A stretch of 36,523 bases of DNA from Rhodoferax sp. (GTDB taxonomy: Bacteria > Pseudomonadota > Gammaproteobacteria > Burkholderiales > Burkholderiaceae_C), in the NCBI GenBank assembly GCA_021737865.1, contig JAIPDC010000009.1, forward strand, positions 1 to 36,523. Reading direction: 5' to 3'. This document shows positions 1 through 12,626 of the stretch, piece after piece. Positions within the stretch are counted from its first letter, which is position 1, and each line of letters begins with the position of its first letter. Made by a program: the position numbers and the translations under genes. Below the pieces are notes generated by a model. The model saw only the letters and a program-made list of their open reading frames with translations, was not told the origin of the DNA and did not search any database.

Positions 1-1617
1 AGCGCCCATCCTGACTCGCGCAGAGCCTGTTTCGCCCACAAATTCATCTACATGTACCGGGGTGTAGCTGTTGTTGCCGTCAGCCCCCAAAGACACCACA
101 ACGTAGTCCTTGCCCGCATTCACTGCGTAGCCGGGCAACTGCCCGCTCAAGCCCGCAGCACGTTCACGCGACTTGCGACGCACAAATGCTGCCAAGGCCA
201 ACAGGAACGAGGGGTCTTCGTGTGGAACATCTTCAGCCTTGAAACCCTGCGAGTAGTTCTCGGCAATAAAGCCGGTGTTGAAGTCTCCCGACACAAACTT
301 GGGGTGTGCCAGCAGCGCGGCCTGAAAGGGAATGTTGCTGCTGATGCCGCGGATCACGAAGCCGTTGAGCGCTTCGCGCATCTTGGCTATCGCATCGAGC
401 CGGTCAGTACCATGCACGATGAGCTTGGCGATCATGGAGTCGTAGTACATCGGGATTTCGCCACCGTCTTGCACACCGGTGTCCACGCGCACGCCAAACC
501 AGTCCTGCGTATTGGCCTGGAACATGGTCTGCTGGGGGGGCGCAAAGCGCACCAGACGCCCGGTGGAGGGCAAGAAGTTGCGAAATGGGTCTTCCGCGTT
601 GATGCGGCACTCCATGGCCCAGCCGTTGCGCTTGACCTCGGCCTGCGTGAGCGGCAGCTTTTCACCGGCAGCCACGCGAATCATCAACTCCACCAAATCC
701 AGACCGGTAATGCACTCGGTGACCGGGTGCTCCACCTGCAGCCGGGTGTTCATCTCCAGGAAGTAAAAACTTTGGTCTTTGCCGACTACGAACTCCACGG
801 TGCCCGCACTCTGGTACTTCACCGCCTTAGCCAGCTGCACGGCTTGCTCGCCCATGGCTTTGCGGGTGGCATCACTGATGAAGGGGCTTGGCGCCTCTTC
901 GATCACCTTCTGGTGGCGACGCTGGATGGAGCATTCGCGCTCATTCAGATACACCACGTTGCCAAAGCTGTCGCCAATGAGTTGAATCTCGATGTGGCGG
1001 GGTTCTTCAACAAACTTTTCGACAAACACACGGTCGTCACCGAAGCTGTTGCGCGCTTCGTTGGTGCAACTGGTAAAGCCCTCAAAGGCTTCCTTGTCGT
1101 TATAGGCCACCCGCAGGCCTTTGCCGCCACCACCCGCGCTGGCCTTGATCATCACCGGGTACCCAATGCCCTTCGCAATTTCGACCGCTTTTTCGGCCGA
1201 CTCGATGGCGCTGTTGACTCCGGGAATGCAGTTCACACCGGCCGCGCCAGCCAGCTTTTTCGACTCGATCTTGTCGCCCATGGCAGCCATGGAGTAGTGC
1301 TTGGGGCCAATGAAGACGATGCCTTCTTCTTCCACCCTCTTGGCAAATTCGGCGTTCTCGCTCAAAAATCCGTAACCGGGGTGTAAAGCCTGCGCACCGG
1401 TTTGTTTGCAGGCAGCAATGATTTTTTCGCCCACCAGATAGCTCTCGCGGCTGGGGGGGGCGCCAATGTTGACGGCCTCGTCGGCGAGCATCACAAAGCG
1501 TGCGTCTTTGTCGGCATCGGAATACACCGCGACTGTTTTGATGCCCATTTTTTGGGCGGTGGTGATAACACGGCAAGCAATTTCGCCACGGTTGGCGATC
1601 AATATTTTGGTAAACAT
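1..1617 (-). CDS. pccA: Propionyl-CoA carboxylase alpha subunit (biotin carboxylase), partial
   Basis: ATP-dependent carboxylation of biotin for propionyl-CoA carboxylase, which makes methylmalonyl-CoA. The frame opens at 1617 with a GAGGAG ribosome site just upstream and stays open for 539 codons to the window edge, so the C-terminal biotinyl (BCCP) part is missing. Seen: N-terminal ILIANRGEIACRV typical of biotin carboxylases, ATP-grasp glycine loop GGGGKG at residues 162-167, the NERECSIQRRHQK stretch, and EMNTRLQVEHPVTE. The start lies 20 bases after the pccB stop, so both are co-transcribed. Family knowledge: acetyl-, propionyl- and methylcrotonyl-CoA carboxylase alpha subunits look alike. 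The propionyl assignment rests on the mutase, meaB and pccB genes upstream. Confidence 0.93.
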   Translation of the reverse strand, partial: MFTKILIANRGEIACRVITTAQKMGIKTVAVYSDADKDARFVMLADEAVNIGAPPSRESYLVGEKIIAACKQTGAQALHPGYGFLSENAEFAKRVEEEGIVFIGPKHYSMAAMGDKIESKKLAGAAGVNCIPGVNSAIESAEKAVEIAKGIGYPVMIKASAGGGGKGLRVAYNDKEAFEGFTSCTNEARNSFGDDRVFVEKFVEEPRHIEIQLIGDSFGNVVYLNERECSIQRRHQKVIEEAPSPFISDATRKAMGEQAVQLAKAVKYQSAGTVEFVVGKDQSFYFLEMNTRLQVEHPVTECITGLDLVELMIRVAAGEKLPLTQAEVKRNGWAMECRINAEDPFRNFLPSTGRLVRFAPPQQTMFQANTQDWFGVRVDTGVQDGGEIPMYYDSMIAKLIVHGTDRLDAIAKMREALNGFVIRGISSNIPFQAALLAHPKFVSGDFNTGFIAENYSQGFKAEDVPHEDPSFLLALAAFVRRKSRERAAGLSGQLPGYAVNAGKDYVVVSLGADGNNSYTPVHVDEFVGETGSARVRMGA

Positions 1618-1637
1618 GTTTTTATTCTCCTCGGGTC

Positions 1638-3170
<1,533 letters not shown>

Positions 3171-3210
3171 GGTGTGTCCTTCTTTGGGGTCAGTGATAAG
3201 GGTTGTATTC

Positions 3211-3268
3211 GATTGCTATAGTTCTTATAGCTATTCACGCAGCATTTTCATGGGCTGCGAGTAAATTT
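3211..3268. repeat. Possible short dispersed repeat across the meaB stop (copy C)
   Basis: The segment contains GCTATA-GTTCT-TATAGC, a perfect 6-base inverted repeat, followed by TAGCTATTCACGCAGC and a GGGCT block. The order of blocks (TAGCT, CGC, GGGCT) resembles the segments at 29143-29197 and 34249-34297. It spans the last codons and stop of meaB and part of the 64-base meaB-pccB gap. The similarity is by eye only and weaker than between the other two copies. Confidence 0.35.
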
Positions 3269-4278
3269 CGTGCTGCAGTGGAGGCTGCAATCTGGCCGGC
3301 CTCTACGGCGCGGGTCATGTCTGGCAAGCGCGCGCGCACTGCCGGATTCTGACGGAAGGCCGCCTTCAAACCGGCGTCAATGCGCTCCCACATCCAGGCC
3401 AAGGCCTGGTGCTGGCGCCGCTCGGCCAGCTTGCCATTGGCCTGGCCCAAGGCCTGAAACTCGGTCACCGCCGCCCAAAAGCTATCAACGCCGGTTCCAT
3501 TCAGGGCGCTGATCTGGATCACTTTTGGGTGCCAGAAATTAGTGGCGTGCGCTTGCGCGTGCTGGTCCGGGCTGCCGTGCATGCCCAGCAGGCGCAGGCT
3601 GGACGTGATCTGTGCACGGGCGCGCGTGGCAGCATCCGGGTCAATGTCAGCCTTGTTGATAACCACCAAGTCGGCCAACTCCATGACCCCCTTCTTGATG
3701 GCTTGCAGATCGTCGCCCGCATTGGGCAGCTGCAGCAGCACAAACATGTCGGTCATGCCCTGCACGGCCGTCTCGCTTTGGCCCACGCCGACCGTCTCCA
3801 CAATCACGATGTCATAACCGGCCGCCTCGCAGACCAGCATGGCTTCGCGTGTTTTCTCGGCCACGCCACCCAGCGTGCCGCTACTGGGACTGGGGCGAAT
3901 ATAGGCCTCATCGCGCACCGAGAGCTGCTCCATGCGGGTCTTGTCGCCCAGGATGGAGCCGCCCGACACGGAGCTGGACGGGTCAATCGTCAATACCGCA
4001 ACGCGGTGGCCCTGCCCGATCAGGTGCAGGCCCAGCGCCTCAATGAACGTGGACTTGCCCACCCCAGGCACACCGCTGATGCCCAGGCGCAGTGACCTTC
4101 CCGTGTAGGGCAAAAAGGCGGTCAGCAACTCATCTGCCTGCGCCCGGTGGTCGGCGCGGGTCGATTCGAGCAGCGTGATGGCTTTGGCGATGGCACGGCG
4201 CTGTGCCATCGTCGGGCCACCGACGACGGCCCGCAACAGTGCGTCATGCTGTGGATTTATTGCGGTTTCAACGCTCAT
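3235..4278 (-). CDS. meaB: Methylmalonyl-CoA mutase-associated GTPase MeaB (ArgK family)
   Basis: G-protein chaperone that guards and reactivates adenosylcobalamin-dependent methylmalonyl-CoA mutase. At 347 residues it is of usual length. Seen: P-loop GVPGVGKST, the [18 protein letters not shown] switch region, [10 protein letters not shown], and the guanine-specificity motif NKADID. It starts at 4278, overlapping the stop of the GNAT-NTF2 gene by four bases (ATGA), so translation is probably coupled. The genes around it (mutase upstream, pccB and pccA downstream) fit this role. The last codons lie in a repeat-like segment, which may have set the C-terminus. Confidence 0.95.
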   Translation of the reverse strand: MSVETAINPQHDALLRAVVGGPTMAQRRAIAKAITLLESTRADHRAQADELLTAFLPYTGRSLRLGISGVPGVGKSTFIEALGLHLIGQGHRVAVLTIDPSSSVSGGSILGDKTRMEQLSVRDEAYIRPSPSSGTLGGVAEKTREAMLVCEAAGYDIVIVETVGVGQSETAVQGMTDMFVLLQLPNAGDDLQAIKKGVMELADLVVINKADIDPDAATRARAQITSSLRLLGMHGSPDQHAQAHATNFWHPKVIQISALNGTGVDSFWAAVTEFQALGQANGKLAERRQHQALAWMWERIDAGLKAAFRQNPAVRARLPDMTRAVEAGQIAASTAARNLLAAHENAA

Positions 4279-5140
4279 GGAATCTGCGCCCGTGGGTCTT
4301 CACCGGGATCAAAATGCGACAGGCTTGCAAAAGCCTGCGGCGTGCGCCACTGCGGTGGTGCTTCGACCGTAGCCCAGTATTCGTCTATGCCCGCAATGCG
4401 GCCATCATCGACGCGGAAGAACGAGGTGGCAAAAAAGCGTTGTGGCGGATGGTCCACGCGGGCCAGCGACATGACGCGCCCATCCTGCAAATGCTCCACT
4501 TCCAGCAGCTGAATGGTCCAGCCTTCGGGATAGTGTTGGTTGACATCGATCAGCGTATCCGCGCCGCAAAGCCGTTCGCCGCTGGTCCACCACACGGCCT
4601 CCATATCGTCGAACAGACAGGCCCGTGCTGCTGCCCAGTCGCGCGCCTGCAGAGCCGACCAAAACTGGCGCACCGCCCGCACGCTGGGCGTGACCGGCAT
4701 GCGCAGGTAGTCGTTGTCCCACTCACCCTCGCCTACTTTGGCAAAGCCCCAACGCGGGTAAAAGCGGTTGGAATCGCTGTCCTTCAAAGCGCACAGTTCG
4801 ATGGGCAGCAACTCGGCATCTGCCTGCTCACACACCCAGCGCATCACTTTGGCGCCAATACCCCGGTTCTGCCAAGGAGGGTCGATATAAAAGTGGTCCA
4901 GGCGCAAGGCATGTGACAAGTGCTTGAGCACGATGAAGCCCACGCGCTCGCCTTGGACCTCAATGTGATGGGTGCTGGCTGGCACAAAGCCCTCGACCAG
5001 TCGCGCGCGCGCGCGCTCCTCGTCATAACGCCCCAACTGCGTAAGGCTCTCGCGCATGGCACGCAGCCGAAGCGCCAACAAAGCCTCAAAGTCACTGGGC
5101 ACTACCGGCGCCAGTGACCACGCAACAGAAGCGCTTTGCT

Positions 5141-5144
<4 letters not shown>
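4275..5144 (-). CDS. Fusion protein: GNAT acetyltransferase plus NTF2/SnoaL-like domain
   Basis: This 289-residue protein has two parts. Residues about 8-148 look like a GNAT N-acetyltransferase, with the acetyl-CoA pyrophosphate loop as NRGIGAKVM after the [10 protein letters not shown] strand, and the NRFYPRWGF motif near the C-terminus of the fold. Residues about 155-265 look like an NTF2/SnoaL-like cone domain ([19 protein letters not shown] start, repeated W and F positions, IAGIDEYW end). The substrate is unknown. The gene overlaps the mutase stop by four bases (5141-5144) and the meaB start by four bases, so it is embedded in the operon. A role in modifying the mutase or a CoA metabolite is speculation; it could also be an unrelated small-molecule acetyltransferase. 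Confidence 0.85.
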
Positions 5145-7312
<2,168 letters not shown>

Positions 7313-7447
7313 AGCGTGGTCCGGTTGGGCTTCATGCCGATCGCTATTTGTCAAACGATCGCGTTGTTACTGGTCTTTTAGTTTACATTATTCATAATTA
7401 TTGATTCAGAATATTCGATTGGGCTTACAACCCGACAGTTACGCACA
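7313..7447. promoter_or_regulatory. AT-rich divergent promoter region between mcm and its GntR gene
   Basis: About 135 bases separate the mutase ATG from the regulator ATG. The centre (7381-7420) is notably AT-rich against the surrounding high-GC genes, as expected for back-to-back promoters. Visible symmetry: the 8-base palindrome GAATATTC at 7409-7416 and AACG-N4-CGTT at 7354-7365. Either could be an operator for the GntR/FCD protein. I could not settle exact -35 and -10 boxes. Confidence 0.45.
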
Positions 7448-8128
7448 ATGATCTCCCAGCCTGCACAATCGACTGACCTGCGCGGCGCAAAGTCCCTGTC
7501 GCCCAAAGCCCTTTATGTGGAAGTGGCAGAGCTGCTGCGCCAGCGCATCTTCAAACGTGAGCTGGAGCCGGGCAGCTGGATTGACGAACTGCGCATTGCC
7601 GAGGAATACGGGATCAGCCGTACGCCCTTGCGCGAAGCCCTTAAAGTACTGGCTGCCGAGGGCTTGGTGACCATGAAAGTGCGCCGCGGAGCCTACGTAA
7701 CCGAAGTGTCGGCCAACGACCTAGCCGACGTGTACCACCTGCTGAGCCTACTGGAAAGCGACGCCGCTGGCGTGGTGGCCACCAAAGCGACGGCTGCCGA
7801 GTTGGCAGAGCTGCAAGCCTTGCACGCCGATCTGGAGACTGCGGCCCTGCCCGGAGCAAGCAACACCGACACATTTTTTGCAGTAAACGAGCGCTTCCAC
7901 ATGCGCCTGCTGGAAATCGCCAACAACCGCTGGCGTGACCAAATGGTGGCCGACCTGCGCAAGGTCATGAAACTCAACCGGCACAATTCGCTGCTCAAGA
8001 CCGGACGCATAGCCGAATCGCTGGCAGAGCATCGCGCCGTGATGGTCGCGCTGACACAGCGCGACGCCAACGCCACCGTGCTACGCATGCGCGAGCACTT
8101 CGCGAATGGACTGGAAGCAGCCGCGTAA
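7448..8128 (+). CDS. GntR-family (FadR/FCD type) transcriptional regulator
   Basis: The 226-residue protein has an N-terminal winged helix (residues about 20-85, with ISRTPLREALKVLAAEGLV as the recognition-helix stretch) and an all-helical FCD ligand-binding domain (about 95-220). FCD proteins usually bind small carboxylates through a metal held by Asp/His residues, and H in NERFH and EHRAV fits that pattern. It is divergent from the methylmalonyl-CoA operon, so it is probably the local regulator, responding to propionate-pathway intermediates (inference). It is strikingly similar to the malonate regulator at 34358-35050, sharing the 19-residue stretch above without a change. Start ATG at 7448. 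Confidence 0.93.
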   Translation: MISQPAQSTDLRGAKSLSPKALYVEVAELLRQRIFKRELEPGSWIDELRIAEEYGISRTPLREALKVLAAEGLVTMKVRRGAYVTEVSANDLADVYHLLSLLESDAAGVVATKATAAELAELQALHADLETAALPGASNTDTFFAVNERFHMRLLEIANNRWRDQMVADLRKVMKLNRHNSLLKTGRIAESLAEHRAVMVALTQRDANATVLRMREHFANGLEAAA

Positions 8129-8248
8129 TTTCCTTGAATGAGGAGGGTCTCCATTCAGTTCACGCCCATCGAAGAAAATCCGCGCATTCGGGTTATTCTT
8201 GGTGATCCATCGCACATTGAATTGACGCGTTAACGAAAGGCAGGCTCA

Positions 8249-9400
8249 GTGATTTTTGTCGTAATCGGAGCATTGGGGCTCATTGCTGGAGTCGGTTTTT
8301 ATTTTTTCAAAAAATCCACCCAAGCGAAGGACCATGGGAGTGCCTCCCCCGCCCAAAGCCCATCGGGCAGCCCAAGGCAAGAACCGCTGCAGGAATCAAC
8401 ATCGACGGCTCCCGTGACACAGACGCAAGCGGCACCGCGGCGGGCATGGCGCCCATTGCCGGAATCGTTGCGACAGTTTCGATTTGTGCGTCAATCGGAG
8501 CTTGAACCTGAAAAGCTCATCGAGCTGACAGCCCGATTGCGGACGATTCCCCAGCCACCCGGGGCGTTGCATAAACTAATCTCTGCCGAATTTCTGTCCA
8601 CGGCAACATCGGCTGACCTCAGCGAAATTGTCATGGGAGCGCCAGAAGTTGCAGCCAAGGTGCTGGCAGTCTCAAATTCTCCGCTTTACGGGCTACAGCA
8701 ACTTGTCGGCAACATTGACCAATCGGTCAAGTTTCTCGGGATGAACACGGTTCGCGGCATTTGCCTGCAGTACATCCTGAACGACTCGATTACCACGAGT
8801 AGCCCGGAAATTAAAAAGGTCTACGAGCGACTATGGAACGAAAGCACGCTGGCATGTGAACTGTGCTTCAAGCTTGCCCAGATGCTCAAGCTCGATGAGC
8901 CCGGTACGTTTGTCACCCAAATAGTGCTTGCCTGCCTGGGCAGGCAAGCGACCTATTCACTGATGGACCCTGCGGACGTACTTTCAATTGAATCCAAGGG
9001 CCTCCTCGAAAGGTCGGGGCTTGAGCAACAGCGACTGGGGCTTGCGTCGGCAGAAATTGGCGGGCTTTTGATGGAAGACTGGGCCTTGCCAAAAAACATC
9101 ATCAATATCGTAAAAGAGATCGATGCAACCCTCGTCTCCCCGGTATCAGAGACGAGCACAAGCCGCCGCACACGCAATGCGTTGTGCTACCTGTGCTGCC
9201 GCATAGCGGAAAAGCTGGTGAGTGGAGAGTTAACTGACCTTGGAACTTTCGACACCATGAACCAGGAATCAGCCGAGTACTTTCACCTGCATGCCTTTCT
9301 TGAACTGCCGGCTCTCAACCGCACCGCGGAGTTCATTCGCTCCCCCGAGGTGACATCGTCGATCAATCGGATGGCGAAATCATTGCAGGTCACTCCGTAG
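8249..9400 (+). CDS. Membrane-anchored HDOD-domain protein
   Basis: Start is GTG at 8249 behind an AAAGGCAGG ribosome site. Residues 1-20 form one hydrophobic segment followed by KKS, so the protein is probably anchored with the bulk in the cytoplasm. A Ser/Pro/Gln-rich linker (about 25-70) leads to an HDOD domain (about 83-290: KLISAEFLS, VAAKVLAVSNSPLYG, SVKFLGMNTVRGICLQYIL), a catalytically silent relative of HD phosphohydrolases found in bacterial signalling. No GGDEF, EAL or kinase output domain is present. It is alone between the GntR gene (120 bases upstream, nothing recognised there) and convergent dusA, and its specific role is unknown. Confidence 0.85.
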   Translation: MIFVVIGALGLIAGVGFYFFKKSTQAKDHGSASPAQSPSGSPRQEPLQESTSTAPVTQTQAAPRRAWRPLPESLRQFRFVRQSELEPEKLIELTARLRTIPQPPGALHKLISAEFLSTATSADLSEIVMGAPEVAAKVLAVSNSPLYGLQQLVGNIDQSVKFLGMNTVRGICLQYILNDSITTSSPEIKKVYERLWNESTLACELCFKLAQMLKLDEPGTFVTQIVLACLGRQATYSLMDPADVLSIESKGLLERSGLEQQRLGLASAEIGGLLMEDWALPKNIINIVKEIDATLVSPVSETSTSRRTRNALCYLCCRIAEKLVSGELTDLGTFDTMNQESAEYFHLHAFLELPALNRTAEFIRSPEVTSSINRMAKSLQVTP

Positions 9401-9403
9401 CAA

Positions 9404-10363
9404 CTATGGTGCCCCTGAATGCGCCAAAGCAGCCACTTTGGCGGGAGGCATGGCCTTCAAGCGGTGGTCGCTCCACACCTGTCGCCACCGGCGTGCACCC
9501 GCCAAACCGTGGCGCAGGCCCAGCATGTGGCGGGCTATGGTATTCCAGGGCGTGCCGTGCAACTCGGCCTCACGCCCCATGTATTCCACCATTTGCTGCT
9601 CCACCGACTCGCGGGTATGGTTGGATGCGCTCTCGCCCCAGAATGATGCATCCCAATCACTCATCAGCCACGGGTTGTGGTAAGCCTCACGCCCCACCAT
9701 GACGCCATCGACCACCTGCAACTGATCGGCGATTTGTGCGTTGCTGGTAATGCCGCCATTGATGGCGATGGTCAGTTGAGGGAAGTCCCGCGTGAGTTGG
9801 TGCACCAGTTCGTAACGCAAGGGTGGCACCTCACGGTTTTCCTTCGGGCTCAGCCCCTTAAGCCATGCGTTACGCGCGTGGACGATGAATACCCTGCAAC
9901 CGGCCTCACTGACCGCACCCACAAAGTCGCGCACAAAGGTGTAGCTTTCGGTCTTATCAATACCAATGCGGTGCTTGACCGTGACCGGAACGTCCACCAC
10001 GTCGACCATGGCCTTGACACAGTCGGCCACCAGCCGAGGCTCGGCCATCAGGCAGGCACCGAAAGCGCCGCGCTGCACGCGTTCGCTGGGACAGCCGCAG
10101 TTGAGGTTGATTTCGTCGTAACCCCAGTCCTGGCCTAACCGGGCGCAGTGGGCCAGATCAGCCGCATCGCTACCGCCAAGTTGCAAGGCAACCGGGTGCT
10201 CTTCAACGCCAAAGCGCAGGTGGCGCGCAATATCGCCATGGATGAGCGCGCCGGTGGTGACCATCTCGGTGTATAGCAGCGTCTTGCGGCTTAGCAGGCG
10301 ATGAAAATAGCGGCAATGTCGATCCGTCCAATCGAGCATGGGCGCGACAGACAGCCGGTGCAT
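9404..10363 (-). CDS. dusA: tRNA-dihydrouridine(20/20a) synthase DusA
   Basis: FMN- and NADPH-dependent reduction of uridine 20/20a in the tRNA D-loop. Seen: SVAPMLDWTDRHCR at the N-terminus, LQLGGSD, the active-site NLNCGCPSERVQ (catalytic Cys) and PVTVKHRIG, then NGGI and GVMVGREAYHNPW at the phosphate-binding end. From the ATG at 10363 the product is 319 residues. The frame is open further to 10450, but the extra 29 residues do not look like the family and no convincing ribosome site is seen for either start. It ends 3 bases from the convergent HDOD gene. Confidence 0.95.
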   Translation of the reverse strand: MHRLSVAPMLDWTDRHCRYFHRLLSRKTLLYTEMVTTGALIHGDIARHLRFGVEEHPVALQLGGSDAADLAHCARLGQDWGYDEINLNCGCPSERVQRGAFGACLMAEPRLVADCVKAMVDVVDVPVTVKHRIGIDKTESYTFVRDFVGAVSEAGCRVFIVHARNAWLKGLSPKENREVPPLRYELVHQLTRDFPQLTIAINGGITSNAQIADQLQVVDGVMVGREAYHNPWLMSDWDASFWGESASNHTRESVEQQMVEYMGREAELHGTPWNTIARHMLGLRHGLAGARRWRQVWSDHRLKAMPPAKVAALAHSGAP

Positions 10364-10458
10364 GGCCGCGGTTTGAGGGAGAAGCGAGGAATTCAAACTG
10401 AAATTTTCATGAAAAATAGGGCCGCACCAAATTGACCTCTGGCTGGGCATCGCCTACA

Positions 10459-10482
10459 TTGGCCACAGGATATTTTGGCCAA
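10459..10482. promoter_or_regulatory. Inverted repeat and candidate promoter ahead of the acyltransferase gene
   Basis: TTGGCCA (10459-10465) and TGGCCAA (10476-10482) form a perfect 7-base inverted repeat with a 10-base centre. TTGGCC at 10459 could be a -35 box, followed after 17 bases by AATTAT at 10482-10487 as a -10 box (4 of 6 to consensus). The symmetry would then fill the promoter core as an operator would. It lies between the divergent dusA and acyltransferase genes. Confidence 0.45.
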
Positions 10483-10538
10483 ATTATCGGGTCATCGGGC
10501 AACCGGTGGCCTCAAACAACAACAATGACGACGACACC

Positions 10539-11927
10539 ATGAGCAAACTGTCACTACTCGACCTGGGCTTTTTCGTCGCAGAAACCGAGGCCAGCCCAAA
10601 ACACGTGGGCGGCTTGTTGATCTTCAAGCGTCCACCCAAATCACCCGCTGCCTTCGTCAGGAGCATTTACCGGGAGTATCTAACTGCCACCGATGTCAAG
10701 CCGCCTTTCAACCGGATCATTCATTTTTCGATACGCGCACTGCCCCACTGGCAGGCAACTGATGCCGTCGATCTCAACCAGCACGTTTTCTACCATGCAA
10801 TGCCCAAGGGCAACAACGACCGTAAATCTCTATACGACTTTGTCTCCCGATTGCACACGCCCATGCTGGACCGCAGCCGCCCCCTGTGGGAGGTGCATGT
10901 GATTGACGGTCTGCCCGAAGGCCTGTTTGCGATCTATCACAAGATGCACCATGCCTATGCCGACGGTGTGACCATGTCACGATGGACGGCCGAGGGATTT
11001 ACGGCCTCCCCGACGGACATGGAGTTGACGCCCGTGTGGACGCTCAAACACGGTGGATATACCACCCGGCGCGCCAAGGTCAACAACGAGCTGCTGCAGA
11101 TGACCTGGAAGGAGGTAACCGGCAATACACGCCGTTTTCTGGGCATCGGGCGACTGGCAGCCATGCTGTTTCTTGAAAGCATCAATCTCACCAAAAGCGC
11201 TATTGCCCTGCCATTTGTTTCGAGTGCCAAAACGCCATTAACTGGGCAGGTCACGTCAGGACGCCAATTCGCCTCTGCGGGGGTGTCGATGGCGCGCGTG
11301 AACGCCATCCGAACGCGCACACGATCCACACTGAACCATATTGCGCTGACCTGCCTGGACGGAGCGTTGCGCAAATACCTGAAGGATCAGGGTGTTGAAC
11401 TGGGCCGCCCGATCACGATCCAGATGCCGGTAAATCTGCGCAAAGATGGGGAAAAGACTGCGGGCAACAAGATCGGCATCATCCAGGTGGAGTTGTCGCC
11501 ACCAACCGAGGACCCTTACATCCGTCTGCGCAACATTGGCTACTCGTTGCGCAATGTGCGCACGATGGTCGACAGCGTGGCGCCGGAAGCGATCGAGTCC
11601 TACACCATCATCACCGGCCTGGTAGCCCAGATTGCGGAAATGCTGAAGCTGAGCAACCAGATGCCACCCATGGGCAACACATTGGTGTCCAACGTGCCAG
11701 GTCCCAAGGAGCACCTCTACATCAAGGGCGCGCGCATGGAAGAGATGCATCCGATCAGCACCCTACCGCCCAGCAACCTGTTGAACATTACATTGTTCAG
11801 CTATGCCGGTGACCTGTTTTTCGGATTGATTGCCACCGACGAGTTGCCGAACCTGGAGCGCCTGGCGGACTACGTGACGGAGGCATTTACCGAACTGGAA
11901 CGCTCCGTTCGCGACACGCACGCCTGA
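10539..11927 (+). CDS. Wax ester synthase/diacylglycerol acyltransferase (WS/DGAT)
   Basis: Bifunctional O-acyltransferase family that makes wax esters and/or triacylglycerol from acyl-CoA for storage lipid. Seen: the condensation-type active site HHAYADG (residues 137-143 from the ATG at 10539), the PLTGQ region, the MPVNLR stretch and the later NTLVSNVPGPKEHLYIKGA motif. The 462-residue length is typical. A GTG at 10506 would add 11 residues rich in Asn and Asp. I prefer the ATG because the family usually starts with an LSxLD stretch close to it. Its stop abuts the stop of the convergent safE-like gene (TGATCA). Substrate preference cannot be read from sequence. Confidence 0.93.
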   Translation: MSKLSLLDLGFFVAETEASPKHVGGLLIFKRPPKSPAAFVRSIYREYLTATDVKPPFNRIIHFSIRALPHWQATDAVDLNQHVFYHAMPKGNNDRKSLYDFVSRLHTPMLDRSRPLWEVHVIDGLPEGLFAIYHKMHHAYADGVTMSRWTAEGFTASPTDMELTPVWTLKHGGYTTRRAKVNNELLQMTWKEVTGNTRRFLGIGRLAAMLFLESINLTKSAIALPFVSSAKTPLTGQVTSGRQFASAGVSMARVNAIRTRTRSTLNHIALTCLDGALRKYLKDQGVELGRPITIQMPVNLRKDGEKTAGNKIGIIQVELSPPTEDPYIRLRNIGYSLRNVRTMVDSVAPEAIESYTIITGLVAQIAEMLKLSNQMPPMGNTLVSNVPGPKEHLYIKGARMEEMHPISTLPPSNLLNITLFSYAGDLFFGLIATDELPNLERLADYVTEAFTELERSVRDTHA

Positions 11928-12617
11928 TCACGGCGTAGCGCACCATGGCGCCGCGTTATGCGCCAACCCCATCCAGAGCGCCCAGCCGGAACTAGCAGCC
12001 AATGCGGCACCTGCCAGACGCACCCCCCACTGGCCGCTGCCCAAACGGCCCGGTGCGCCGCGCAGGCGCAGCCACAGCCAGGGACCGATCACCATGGTGA
12101 CGCTGGTGCCCACGGCAAACAGCGCCATGACCATGGCACCACCAACCGGGTTACCGGCCAGCGCAGCCACCAGTAAGGCCGAATACAGCAAACCGCAGGG
12201 CAGCAGTGCCCACAAGACACCCAGAACCAGTGGCGCGCCTCTTCCGCGGCTCGCCGCAAAAGACCGGGTACGCGCCCATACCTTTCGCGCACTGGTCTCC
12301 AGCCAAACAGGTTGACGCGCCTGCAACAGAAGCATCAGGCCGAGCACCAGAGCGGCAACATGAAAAAGCGACCAGACCGGGCGCAGTGCGGCCGACTGCA
12401 CGGTCAACCAGCCCAGGCCCTGCAGTGAGGCCGCTGCCAACCCCCCCAGTACTGAATATCCGACGATGCGCCCGATTTGAAAGATCCACAGGGCTGAGTT
12501 TTTGTTGGGTCCGGCCGACTGACTGATCCCCGCACAGGCAGCACCGCACATGGCAATGCAGTGCGGTCCACCCACCAGGCCCATGAGTAAAGCGGTTAGC
12601 GCCAGAGAAGATTGCAT
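11928..12617 (-). CDS. SafE/TauE-like membrane protein of the cbb3 oxidase region
   Basis: The 229-residue, highly hydrophobic protein has about six membrane segments and a Cys-rich motif GGPHCIAMCGAAC in the first segment. Annotation pipelines usually call this family sulfite exporter TauE/SafE. Established context: relatives sit between the cco/fix genes and hemN in pseudomonads, which points to metal or thiol handling during cytochrome oxidase assembly rather than sulfite export. Here it is 9 bases downstream of hemN, probably on the same message, with FNR and the cco genes next to it. The Cys/His motif is a plausible copper or redox site (inference). Confidence 0.85.
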   Translation of the reverse strand: MQSSLALTALLMGLVGGPHCIAMCGAACAGISQSAGPNKNSALWIFQIGRIVGYSVLGGLAAASLQGLGWLTVQSAALRPVWSLFHVAALVLGLMLLLQARQPVWLETSARKVWARTRSFAASRGRGAPLVLGVLWALLPCGLLYSALLVAALAGNPVGGAMVMALFAVGTSVTMVIGPWLWLRLRGAPGRLGSGQWGVRLAGAALAASSGWALWMGLAHNAAPWCATP

Positions 12618-12626
12618 CCTGCGATG

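Noticed and set aside
52-1386. Long plus-strand open frame opposite pccA
   Set aside because: High-GC coding DNA often leaves the opposite strand open. The translation has no recognisable family, while the minus strand encodes an unmistakable biotin carboxylase. Similar long frames opposite mcm (6140-7381), ccoN (17531-18598), ccoI (19903-21141) and the kinase were rejected for the same reason.
8133-8158. Imperfect hairpin after the GntR gene (TGAAT...GGAG-GGT-CTCC-ATTCA)
   Set aside because: It has a bulge and no following T tract, so it is not convincing as a terminator.
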